From Desulfarculales bacterium UBA702 (GTDB taxonomy: Bacteria; Desulfobacterota; Syntrophobacteria; Syntrophobacterales; Syntrophobacteraceae), in NCBI GenBank assembly GCA_002298165.1, contig DBMI01000021.1:1-31555 (forward strand): a stretch of DNA of 31,555 nt. Reading direction: 5' to 3'. Positions within the stretch are counted from its first letter, which is position 1. Each line of letters begins with the position of its first letter. Shown piece after piece: positions 15,105-22,583 of the stretch. The translations under genes were made by a program, and so were the position numbers. The notes under the pieces were generated by a model, which was not told the origin of the DNA, made no database searches, and worked only from the letters and a program-made list of their open reading frames with translations.

Positions 15105-17162
15105 TTAACCCTCGATGGCGCTGAGTACAATCTGGCTTATATCGACGATCTTGATGTTCTCTTTATTGAGGTTCTTGGTACCGTCCATCAGCATCGTGCG
15201 GCAGAACGGGCAGGCGGTGCAGACGGTGTCCGCGCCGGCTTCGATGGCCATTCTCGATCGGGCAACATTGATGCGCTCGCCCTCGGTCTCCTCCATCCAC
15301 ATTCCGCCTCCGCCAGCGCCGCAGCAGAAGCTGAGCTGATGGTGCTTGCTCATCTCGATAGGTGCCCGACCGGTTGCTTTCTCAATCAGTTCGCGCGGCT
15401 GCTCGTAGATGTAGTTGTACCTGCCGAGGTAACAGGAGTCATGCCACACGAGATTGCCAAGATTTACCTTCTTGTTCAACTTGATTTTGCCGTCATCTAT
15501 TAGCTGCTTGATGAACTCCGTGTGGTGGTAAACCCGGTATTCGCCGCCGAACTGACGGTACTCATTTTTGGTTGTATTGAAGCAATGCGGACATACGGTG
15601 ATGATCTTCTTTACGCCGTAAGCATTGAAAAGCTCGACGTTGCCCTCCATCATGGCGGCTGAGAGATACTCGTTTCCGAGCCTCCGGGCCGTTTCGCCGC
15701 AGCACATTTCTTCCTGGCCGAGGATGGCAAAGTCAACTCCCGCGGCTTTGAGGATCTTGGCCGTGGCAATGGCAATGCTCTTGTTTTCCTGGTCCAGGGA
15801 AGCGGAGCAGCCGACGTAGAGCAGATACTCGGCCCCTTCCTTTTCGGCCATAGTCGGAATTTCGATACCGTCAGCCCATTCACCCCGCAGGTGCTGGCCC
15901 ATGCCCCACGGATTCGAGTTTTTTTCCATGTTGCGCATGAAGAGTTGGACCTCGGAACTCATCTTGGCTTCGGTGAGAACCAGATAGCGCCTCATGTCGA
16001 TAATCAACTGCACGTGCTCGATCCAAACCGGGCACACAGTCTGGCAGGCCTGACATGTTGTGCAGGCCCAGAGCAGGTTCTCGCTGAAAACACCGCCGAT
16101 CAACTCTTTATTGAGGATTTCATACTTCTGTTTCATCTCCTCGAGCTTTTCTGACGTCAACTTGCCTTCGGCAATGAGAACCGGTGCGCGCTCGAACAGG
16201 TGTTCCTTGAGGTCGTGGATCAAGCCTTTGGGACTAAGTTCCTTGCCGGTGTTGAAGGCAGGGCATTGTTCCTGGCAGCGGCCGCATTCGGTACAGGCAT
16301 AAGTGTCGAGCAACTGTTTCCAGGTAAACTGTTCGACCGCGTTTACGCCGAAGGATTCGGCTTCTTCGTCTTCGAGGTCCATTTTGTTGACTATGCCTGT
16401 GGGGCCGAAGTCGCGAAGATAGATGTTGGGGATCGCCCCAAGGAGGTGAAGGTGCTTGGAGCGGGGAATATAGTAGAGGAAGAAAAGAAGCGCGGATAAG
16501 TGAACCAGCCATAGAAAGCCGAAAACGGCTTTGGCCATTCCCGTTACTTCACCTTCCTTTGCGGCCGGCAGCAAACCCCTGAAAGTGCTCGAAACAGGCG
16601 CCCAGAAAGCGCTCATTTCACCGGCTGACACTCTCATTGCGGTCATGAAAAAGTAGCTGATGATGAGAGTGGAGATAAGGCCGAGAACGATTATTGCGTC
16701 AACGTGCCCGGATAGCGGACCTTGCAGCCTGATCGGTTTCATGACAAATCGGCGGTAGAGGGAGATCACGATTGCGACCATTACCGCCAGGCTGATAATG
16801 TCAACGAAAAGCCCGATGAGGGCGAACCCGGGTATTTTCCAGAATGAGATTTGCGGGATCAACCCGTTGAGAATGAACTCCAGCGTGGCCAGCGAGATCG
16901 TCAGAAAGCCCCAGAAAATCACGAAGTGTCCGAATCCTCCAGGGAACATTAAAACCCGCCTTTGCCCGAAGACGTAAGTAAGCAGTGCTTGGACCCTGCT
17001 GGGGGGATCGTCGGTCCGGGGCTTTGGATCGGGTACGCCGAGTTGCATAGCCTCGACAAGGAATCGAACACGCGTGGCAAAAAGGTAGAGCACGTAGACA
17101 AACGCCGCCAGGAATAGAATTCTCACCAGAAAAAATTCGCTGGGAGTAAGGTATGAATACAT
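15105..17162 (-). CDS. Membrane Fe-S oxidoreductase (NarI-like + 4Fe-4S + CCG domains), EMO/HdrDE-like
   Basis: The 685 residues combine a NarI-like membrane domain (about 1-240, several helices, candidate haem ligands H79, H153 and H221), two 4Fe-4S motifs (C290/293/296/300 and C367/370/373/377), and two CCG domains (C487-C488 with C524/C527, and C613-C614 with C648/C651). CCG cysteines bind non-cubane clusters in HdrB and HdrD. This single-chain layout matches the ETF:(methyl)menaquinone oxidoreductase described in Geobacter and found in syntrophs, which moves electrons from acyl-CoA dehydrogenase flavoproteins to the quinone pool. The assignment to that branch rather than to another HdrD/GlpC/DsrK-like enzyme is from architecture only. 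No etfAB or acyl-CoA dehydrogenase gene is within the window. All expected Cys are present. It appears monocistronic. Confidence 0.85.
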   Translation of the reverse strand: MYSYLTPSEFFLVRILFLAAFVYVLYLFATRVRFLVEAMQLGVPDPKPRTDDPPSRVQALLTYVFGQRRVLMFPGGFGHFVIFWGFLTISLATLEFILNGLIPQISFWKIPGFALIGLFVDIISLAVMVAIVISLYRRFVMKPIRLQGPLSGHVDAIIVLGLISTLIISYFFMTAMRVSAGEMSAFWAPVSSTFRGLLPAAKEGEVTGMAKAVFGFLWLVHLSALLFFLYYIPRSKHLHLLGAIPNIYLRDFGPTGIVNKMDLEDEEAESFGVNAVEQFTWKQLLDTYACTECGRCQEQCPAFNTGKELSPKGLIHDLKEHLFERAPVLIAEGKLTSEKLEEMKQKYEILNKELIGGVFSENLLWACTTCQACQTVCPVWIEHVQLIIDMRRYLVLTEAKMSSEVQLFMRNMEKNSNPWGMGQHLRGEWADGIEIPTMAEKEGAEYLLYVGCSASLDQENKSIAIATAKILKAAGVDFAILGQEEMCCGETARRLGNEYLSAAMMEGNVELFNAYGVKKIITVCPHCFNTTKNEYRQFGGEYRVYHHTEFIKQLIDDGKIKLNKKVNLGNLVWHDSCYLGRYNYIYEQPRELIEKATGRAPIEMSKHHQLSFCCGAGGGGMWMEETEGERINVARSRMAIEAGADTVCTACPFCRTMLMDGTKNLNKENIKIVDISQIVLSAIEG

Positions 17163-17696
17163 GAGATCATCCTCTTTTTAGATTTTTGTTTTTGTCGAAC
17201 ACGGAAAATGACCGAAAAGATATGGATTTATTCCCTGGGTAAGATGTTGCATAATCCTGGCATAGCGGGACGCGCTCAGCAAACCCCCTGCGGCGAAATC
17301 ATCTTTCGCGCTTGCAGTGGATGCCCTCTCGATACTATGCGTCCGCCCCAGGACTTCTAAAAAGAGCTACAGCGGCTTCAACAGTTCCTGAAATCAGATC
17401 TCGAAGGGAAACTCGGAGGCGAACTCCACCCAGAATTGTGCAAAACTCTTCGATGCTCTGATATCCCAATCAGAAACACAAGTCAAAGGTGATTGGCAAA
17501 GTTTTTTGTGATTTTTGGGGCAAGAACAATAAAAACACTAGTGCCGGTTCCCCTGATTTGCAACCCTGGGAGCACAACTCTCGGCCTCGCGACTTGAATT
17601 GCCCCGCATGAGCCTTATTTTGCCTCAATCGGCTACCTTCCAGCTGATTGCCCATCACAAGACAGTTGCCCCAATTACCCGAAAAGGAGGAGAGCA
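17163..17696. other. 534-base intergenic region between divergent genes
   Basis: No convincing coding frame, RNA gene or repeat is seen. Promoters for the oxidoreductase (minus) and the seleno-thioredoxin (plus) should lie here, but I cannot place boxes with confidence. AAAAGGAGGAG at 17682-17692 is the ribosome binding site of the downstream selenoprotein. Confidence 0.5.
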
Positions 17697-18269
17697 ATGC
17701 CTGATAAGATCGAATGGGTTAAAGACTTCAGCCAGGCGATATCGCGGGCAAAATCGGAAGGAAAATTCATTTTCCTCGACTTCTTCAATCCCGAATGAAT
17801 TGGCTGCAAAACGATGGATGCGGCTACGTATCCCAACCCAAAGGTCATTGATTTTTTGCAAAACAAAGTGATACCGCTCCAGTTGTCCTACGACGCCCAG
17901 CCCTACTCAACAGACTACGGCGTCAAGTGGACGCCCAGCCTGCTTCTTATTGACGCCGAAGGAAAAGAGCACCACCGGGTGCTCGGCTATCTTCCGCCTG
18001 TCGAACTGATCCCGTCTCTGATGTTGGGGATCGGAAAGGGCTGTTTTAACAAGGACAGGTTCAAGGAGGCCCTGGAAAACCTGGAACAGGTAATCTCCGA
18101 ATATTCGTACAGCAGTTCGGCGCCGGAAGCCGTCTTCTTGAAGGGAGTGGCATCATATAAGAGCACCCACCAACCCGGACATCTAAAGGAAGCATATAAT
18201 ACCCTGCAGGTGCGCTACCACTACAGCGAGTGGTCGCGGCGTGCATACCCGTACTGGCTTCTGCCGTGA
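17697..18269 (+). CDS. Thioredoxin-fold selenoprotein (Sec-Ile-Gly-Cys) with a TPR-like tail
   Basis: Read through the UGA at 17796-17798, the gene encodes 190 residues starting at an ATG with an excellent SD (GGAGG, 8 bases upstream). Residues 1-125 are a thioredoxin-like domain: KFIFLDFFNPE-U34-IG-C37-KTMDAATYPNP, the cis-Pro region KWTPSLLLID, then GKEHHRVLGYLP. The CxxC position reads U-I-G-C, so Sec replaces the nucleophilic Cys. From memory, relatives carry NPECIGC or similar. Residues about 130-185 look like a TPR-type helical repeat (FNKDRFKEALENLEQVISEY, APEAVFLKGVASYK). There is no signal peptide, so it should be cytoplasmic. A thiol/selenol reductase or peroxide-linked role is inferred. 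Starting at the first Met after UGA (17814) would delete the active site, so that model is rejected. A strong terminator follows. Confidence 0.88.
17816..17833 (+). promoter_or_regulatory. Candidate bacterial SECIS hairpin of the thioredoxin-like gene
   Basis: GGATGC (17816-17821) pairs with GTATCC (17828-17833), including one G-U pair, around the loop GGCTAC. The loop starts after 23 bases from the UGA and opens with GG, both fitting the bacterial SECIS rule. An alternative longer stem at 17801-17826 sits too close to the UGA. Confidence 0.6.
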
Positions 18270-18368
18270 ACCGCTGCTTTAGTTCTTAGAATGGATGTTT
18301 TGTACATCCGGTAGTTTTTGTAGGTCGAGTCGAGTGTAAATGTAAACTGCACCGATAGCATTGAGCCG

Positions 18369-18415
18369 AGCGAAACCCAATTACCAGGTGACAGAAGGTT
18401 GGGTTTCGCTTTTTT
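18369..18415 (+). terminator. Strong intrinsic terminator after the seleno-thioredoxin gene
   Basis: AGCGAAACCCAA (18369-18380) pairs perfectly over 12 bases with TTGGGTTTCGCT (18399-18410), followed by TTTTT. It lies 100 bases downstream of the stop codon at 18269. Confidence 0.85.
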
Positions 18416-18501
18416 CCATATCTAAACGGGGATAGAACTCATATTCCTTAACCGATCCGGACCAATGTTTAACGAGATTTGCGGCAGATGCCATAAACCA
18501 C

Positions 18502-18633
18502 TTATACTAATTCGCGTCCAAGATCGTGCCAGGAATCGCTATAGAAATGTAGCATAGCCCCTTGTGGGCGTTGGAGAAATTGGACGGGCACAAGGCCCTA
18601 AGCTACATCAACTTGAACGCGAATTGTTATTAA
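18502..18633. mobile_element. MITE-like element with nested inverted repeats
   Basis: The 132-base element has near-matching ends: AATTCGCGTCCAAG (18509-18522) and CTTGAACGCGAATT (18612-18625), inverted with one mismatch, flanked by TTATACT on the left and GTTATTAA on the right. Inside, GTAGCATAGCCCCTTGTG (18549-18566) pairs with CACAAGGCCCTAAGCTAC (18589-18606) with three mismatches. It has no coding capacity, as expected of a non-autonomous element or a folded repeat. It sits in the otherwise empty 538-base stretch 18270-18807, between two selenoprotein genes. Confidence 0.65.
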
Positions 18634-18807
18634 CCTGCACCCGCTGACAGTCCGTTTCTTCCGCCGAAGACTGGCATCAATAGGCTGAATCGATTGCAAG
18701 TATTGTAAAAATTTATATGTTTGAAATAAAAAAAGAGCTATTCTTTCGCCGGTAGGTTGTTCCAGCTATATGGCTGATCGCATCGTATATCAGTAAGCTC
18801 TAACCCG

Positions 18808-19830
18808 ATGTTATTATTTGGTATGGAACCAGAAATGGAACTGGATTGCTTCAGGAGACCAGTCGAGTCGTTTTCGGCCATGCTTTCCCGACGAGGACTG
18901 GAGCTTGCCCGCGATCATACCCGAATACTCCAGGTAAATACCGGCTGTTTATGCAACCAGGCATGCGGCCACTGTCATCTCGAAGCCGGACCTGAGCGCC
19001 GGGAGATAATGGGCATAAGGGTAATGGATGAGGTAGTCGCCTATGTGAGAAGGGCCGGGTTTAAGGCGGTTGATATCACCGGCGGCGCTCCGGAACTCAA
19101 TCCGAATATAGAGCACCTGCTAAATGAACTTGCCGGGACAGCTACACTTATCACATTTCGTTCCAATCTTACGGCTTTGAATTCACCTGCCGGTTTCCGC
19201 ATTGCAGAGCTATTACGAAATCTCGGGATATCCATAACGGCCTCTTTTCCCTCGACTGAGCAGGCCGAGATAGAACGGCAGCGGGGAAATGGGGTGCTGG
19301 ATGCAAGCATAGCCTCTTTGCGGAAGCTGAACGAACTGGGCTACGGAAAACACGGGTCCAGTCTCACACTCGACTTGGTGCACAATCCCGTTGGTCCGGA
19401 GCTTCCCGTGGACCAGCGCACACTCGAGGCAAAGATTCGCTCTGAGTTGCTCAGGGGGTGGGGAATCAGTTTCAACCGCCTGTTCAGCTTTGCCAATGCG
19501 CCGCTGGGGAGGTTTAGAAAAAACCTGGAACTAACTGGCGAGTTTGACCGGTATATGGCCCTTCTTGCGGCCGCTTTCAATCCAGTGGCGCTGCTGGGAG
19601 TAATGTGCCGCAGTATTGTAGCCGTATCATGGGACGGGTTTTTATTTGACTGTGATTTCAATCTGGCGGCCGGGGTTCCAATTGGCGGACTGCCAGTTAA
19701 AATAGATGAAATGGATTCGCCCCCTCGATCCGGCTCCAGGATAGCAGTAAGCGACCATTGTTACTCGTGCGCGGCCGGCGCGGGATTCACCTGAGCCGGG
19801 GCCATAACTGTCCCGTGCGGACTTTCGTAA
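18808..19830 (+). CDS. Radical SAM/Cys-rich selenoprotein (ArsS / rSAM_SeCys type)
   Basis: Read through the UGA at 19792-19794, the protein has 340 residues. The radical SAM motif is C49-NQA-C53-GH-C56, followed by the glycine-rich DITGGAPELNP. The C-terminal Cys-rich domain has MCRSIVAVSWDGFLFDCDFN and ends with DHC-YSC-AAGAGFT-U329-AGAITVPCGLS. From memory, relatives of the ArsS/'radical SAM/Cys-rich' family end in HC..CTAGAGSSC.GA, so Sec aligns with the last conserved Cys, and the family is known to contain Sec in some members. Those Cys/Sec residues probably bind an auxiliary cluster or act directly in chemistry. ArsS members work in arsenosugar synthesis, but no ars genes are adjacent, so the substrate is open. 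The start is uncertain: ATGs at 18808, 18823 and 18835, none with a good SD. Confidence 0.86.
19810..19822 (+). promoter_or_regulatory. Candidate bacterial SECIS hairpin of the radical SAM gene
   Basis: GTCC (19810-19813) pairs with GGAC (19819-19822) around the loop CGTGC, which begins after 19 bases from the UGA and has G as its second base. The stem is only four pairs, so this is the weakest of the three candidates. Confidence 0.45.
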
Positions 19831-19894
19831 ACGGGTTGCTTCAGGGATTCGCGGAGCGGACTCGCGAGCTTGCCTAAATTTTCAGGAGAGCAAA

Positions 19895-20125
19895 ATGGAG
19901 CTTTTTGAATACAGGGTCACCAGGCACCCTGCCGAAACTTTCCGTGAGATAGTCTATTTTTGTTCTCAGGAAGGCAGATGTGATCTGGAGGTGATAACAT
20001 CGGATCAGATCAAGAAGATGGAAAAGATTCTTAATGAAGGCGGCAGGGAAGGCTGGGAACTCGTTCAGGCAGCCTTTGGAAAAGATGGTGTGCTGGTCTT
20101 CTGGAAGAGGTTGTTGGAGGCCTGA
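19895..20125 (+). CDS. Small DUF4177-like protein
   Basis: A 76-residue soluble protein. It begins MELFEYRVTRH, continues with a helical middle (SDQIKKMEKILNEGGREGWELVQAAF) and ends VLVFWKRLLEA. The signature 'EYkv ... l...G.eGWELv ... g....fkR' is that of DUF4177, small proteins of unknown function. CAGGAGAG precedes the ATG at good spacing, so the start is secure. It lies 64 bases after the extended radical SAM gene on the same strand and may be co-transcribed with it, but a functional link is not established. It converges with the ABC transporter genes. Confidence 0.7.
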   Translation: MELFEYRVTRHPAETFREIVYFCSQEGRCDLEVITSDQIKKMEKILNEGGREGWELVQAAFGKDGVLVFWKRLLEA

Positions 20126-20159
20126 TACCGGCGTTTCGCAACCACCATTAGTTTCCCTC

Positions 20160-20894
20160 CTACTCCCTTGCCCGGTTTACACACTGGAAAGCCAGCACGA
20201 ACAGGGCAACCCCAAGTCCTGCCAGCAGCAGGTAAGAAAAAGGATCGACAGGCTCATCGAATGCCGCTGCCCTTATTGCACTGGAAGCATGAGTAAGGGG
20301 GAGGAAGTGCAGAAGGGTTCTCGCCCAATCCGGCATTTTGTCCACCGGAAAAAATGTCCCTCCGAGGAAAGCCATGGGTGTAATGAAAAAATTGCTGAGC
20401 AGGGCCTGGTCCGAGTGGGATTTAACCAGCATTGCCAACCCGACGGCAAGGGATGCGAACAGGAAGCTGTTCAGCAGGACGGCAAGCCAGAAGTGAAAGT
20501 TGTAAGCCAGCGTCACTCCCGAAAAGAGCCCGATAATCAGGATAATGGCGGTGGAAATTAACGCCCGAGTGACACCCGCCAGAACCTCTCCCGTAACGTA
20601 TGCAATATTCCTTATCGGAGCGGCTTGAAACTCCTCGAAGATGTGCCAGTAAAAACGCGCGATATTTATTTCGCTTGCAATGGCAAACGCCTGCACCATG
20701 CTGCTCATGGCAACCAGGCCCGGGATCAGGAATTCGAGATAGGCATGGCCCCCAACACGTACGTCACGGCCCATTCCAAGTCCAAAAGCGACCAGGTAGA
20801 GCAGGGGACTGACCGACATCGAGGCGAGCTGGCGGAAAAGTTTTTTTCTGAGGATGAGGATTTCGCGATAGTAGATCGCCAGCATGCCGCTCAT
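20160..20894 (-). CDS. ABC-2 type transporter permease
   Basis: This 244-residue integral membrane protein has about six hydrophobic helices (for example MSVSPLLYLVAFGLGMG, ISTAIILIIGLFSGVTLAY, LFASLAVGLAMLV and YLLLAGLGVALFVLAF). The segment FITPMAFLGGTFFPVDKMPDWARTLLHFLPLTHASSAIRAA is the ABC-2 membrane family signature seen in NodJ-type and drug or polysaccharide exporters. Its start overlaps the ATPase stop in an ATGA arrangement, so the two are translationally coupled and should form one exporter. The substrate is not predictable from sequence. Confidence 0.92.
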   Translation of the reverse strand: MSGMLAIYYREILILRKKLFRQLASMSVSPLLYLVAFGLGMGRDVRVGGHAYLEFLIPGLVAMSSMVQAFAIASEINIARFYWHIFEEFQAAPIRNIAYVTGEVLAGVTRALISTAIILIIGLFSGVTLAYNFHFWLAVLLNSFLFASLAVGLAMLVKSHSDQALLSNFFITPMAFLGGTFFPVDKMPDWARTLLHFLPLTHASSAIRAAAFDEPVDPFSYLLLAGLGVALFVLAFQCVNRARE

Positions 20895-21730
20895 GGCTGG
20901 ACTTTCTTGCCGGTAAAGGAAATAAAGACGTCTTCGAGGTTCACGCGGCGAACCGAGAAGCTTTCATCATGTCCCCCGATATGCCTGTTTGCTTCGTCCC
21001 TGTCCCGAAAATAGCGCGTTTGCATAGCGCCGTTTTCGATCCGGTCGAGCGCCCAGGCGCCCAGCCTCTCCATTAGAGTTTGAGGCGTATCGAGTGCCAC
21101 TATTTTTCCCTCGTCCAGGAAAGCCACGCGGTCCGCCAGAAATTCCGCCTCTTCTATGTAATGGGTGGTGAGAAAAATCGTAGCTCCGCCCTGTTGGATT
21201 TTTTTGACAAGCGACCATATACGTCGGCGGATCGCGGGGTCCAGGCCTGCCGTGGGCTCATCGAGGAAAAGAATTTTAGGCGAGTGCATCAGAGCCCGCG
21301 CTATCATGATTCTTCGCCGCAGCCCGCCCGAGAGGTGTTTTACCGGGCTGTCCTGCCTGTCGGTCGCATCTGTGTATTCCAGAAGCTCGGCTATTTTGCC
21401 GGCGCGCTCCCGCTTTGACATCTGGAATAGCTTTCCGTGAAGATCCAGGTTTTCGTAAACTGAAAGTTCCTGGTCGAGATTTATGTTCTGCGGGACCACG
21501 CCGCACTGCCGCTTGGCCTCGATACTCTGCCTGCCTACATGGTACCCGTGGAGCCATGCCTCCCCGGAGGTGGGAACAGCAAGTCCGGTCAGTATTTTGA
21601 TCGTAGTGGTCTTCCCCGAGCCATTGGGGCCCAGGTATGCGAAAAGCTCTCCGGCCGGCACGTCAAGGCTTACGCCCTTGAGTGCTTCAGTTCGATTGTA
21701 TTTCTTTGTGAGATTTTCTATTCGGATCAT
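20891..21730 (-). CDS. ABC transporter ATP-binding protein (ABC-2/NodI type)
   Basis: A 279-residue ATPase with all catalytic motifs: Walker A GPNGSGKTT (34-42), Q-loop VVPQN (78-82), signature HLSGGLRRRI (132-141), Walker B ILFLDEP (153-159), D-loop AGLDP and the H-loop His190. The C-terminal part (about 215-279) carries the DVFISFTGKK-type ending common to NodI/CcmA-like exporter subunits. It powers the permease encoded immediately downstream with a 4-base overlap. A two-gene exporter of a drug, lipid or polysaccharide is likely. The gene starts about 150 bases downstream of the stop of the next minus-strand gene at 21927, with no clear signal in between. Confidence 0.95.
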   Translation of the reverse strand: MIRIENLTKKYNRTEALKGVSLDVPAGELFAYLGPNGSGKTTTIKILTGLAVPTSGEAWLHGYHVGRQSIEAKRQCGVVPQNINLDQELSVYENLDLHGKLFQMSKRERAGKIAELLEYTDATDRQDSPVKHLSGGLRRRIMIARALMHSPKILFLDEPTAGLDPAIRRRIWSLVKKIQQGGATIFLTTHYIEEAEFLADRVAFLDEGKIVALDTPQTLMERLGAWALDRIENGAMQTRYFRDRDEANRHIGGHDESFSVRRVNLEDVFISFTGKKVQP

Positions 21731-21926
21731 TGCCTGATGCCCATCGGCACTCTCATATTAGCCTGCATTGAAAGCAGGAATTTGCCCCGTTTCACATTTT
21801 AGCTGAAATAGCAGGATTTTACGTCTCGGGAAAGGGATTTAAGGACCCTGAGGAAATTTAAAAACTGAAGGAATAGAACCAGGCGCATTGATGAGCTATC
21901 CAGAAGCCCAGGTGCCTTGATAAGCT

Positions 21927-22583
21927 CTAGTCCAGGACCACGAGCCCGCTCGCAATTGCAAACTTTACCAGGCCGGGGACATCGGAAATTGCAAGCTTTT
22001 GCATGAGTCGGTTGCGGTAGGTTTCCACGGTTTTTACTGAAATATCCAGGGCTTCTGCGATTTCAGAGCTTGAACTCCCTTCCACGACCAATTGGAGAAC
22101 TTCCCGCTCGCGCATGCTCAGGCGGTCAAGTGGGGTGGTGTGGCCGATTTGCCGCTGAATGTGGCTCCCGGCCATTATGTCTGCAATCGAGTTGCTGATA
22201 TATTGCCGGCCGCCGCTAACCGCGCGAACGGCATCCTTTAGTTCTCTTCCCGCGGATTCCTTGAGCAGGTATCCACTGGCGCCGGCCCTGAAAGCTCGAA
22301 AAACATGCTCCGGACTCGAATGCATGGATAACACCAAAATCTGAATGGAAGAGTGCCGTTTCTTTATCTGCTGGATAGCATCAATTCCGTTCAACTCGGG
22401 CATCGCAACATCCATTATGACTACTTCGGGCCTGAGCATAATAGCCCTCTGTACGGCTTCTCGCCCATTTGCGGCATCTCCCAGAACTTCCATGTCCTGT
22501 TCCGATTGAATGAGCAAGCGCAGTCCGTCGCGGACCACGGCATGATCGTCTACCAGGAAGACCTTAATCGTTTTCTGCTTCAT
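21927..22583 (-). CDS. NarL/FixJ-family response regulator
   Basis: The 218 residues comprise a receiver domain (about 1-125; D12-D13, phospho-acceptor D58 in VIMDVAMPELNG, Lys in YLLKESA) and a LuxR-type HTH (about 152-215; LSMREREVLQLVVEGSSSSEIAEALDISVKTVETYRNRL). Its start codon lies inside the 3' end of the upstream kinase gene, with a 20-base overlap, so it is the cognate regulator of that kinase. It probably controls transcription of an unlinked regulon; the ABC exporter genes downstream are a nearby candidate. It is a paralogue of the orphan regulator at 3605-4258. Confidence 0.94.
   Translation of the reverse strand: MKQKTIKVFLVDDHAVVRDGLRLLIQSEQDMEVLGDAANGREAVQRAIMLRPEVVIMDVAMPELNGIDAIQQIKKRHSSIQILVLSMHSSPEHVFRAFRAGASGYLLKESAGRELKDAVRAVSGGRQYISNSIADIMAGSHIQRQIGHTTPLDRLSMREREVLQLVVEGSSSSEIAEALDISVKTVETYRNRLMQKLAISDVPGLVKFAIASGLVVLD

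Noticed and set aside
17801..17826. Longer stem (UGGCUGC/GCGGCUA) as SECIS of the thioredoxin-like gene
   Set aside because: Its loop starts only 9 bases after the UGA and lacks a G in the first loop bases; the hairpin at 17816-17833 fits better.
17814..18269. Shorter thioredoxin-like gene starting at the Met after the UGA
   Set aside because: It would lack the active site and first strand, has no SD, and ignores the perfect SD and in-frame ATG at 17697.
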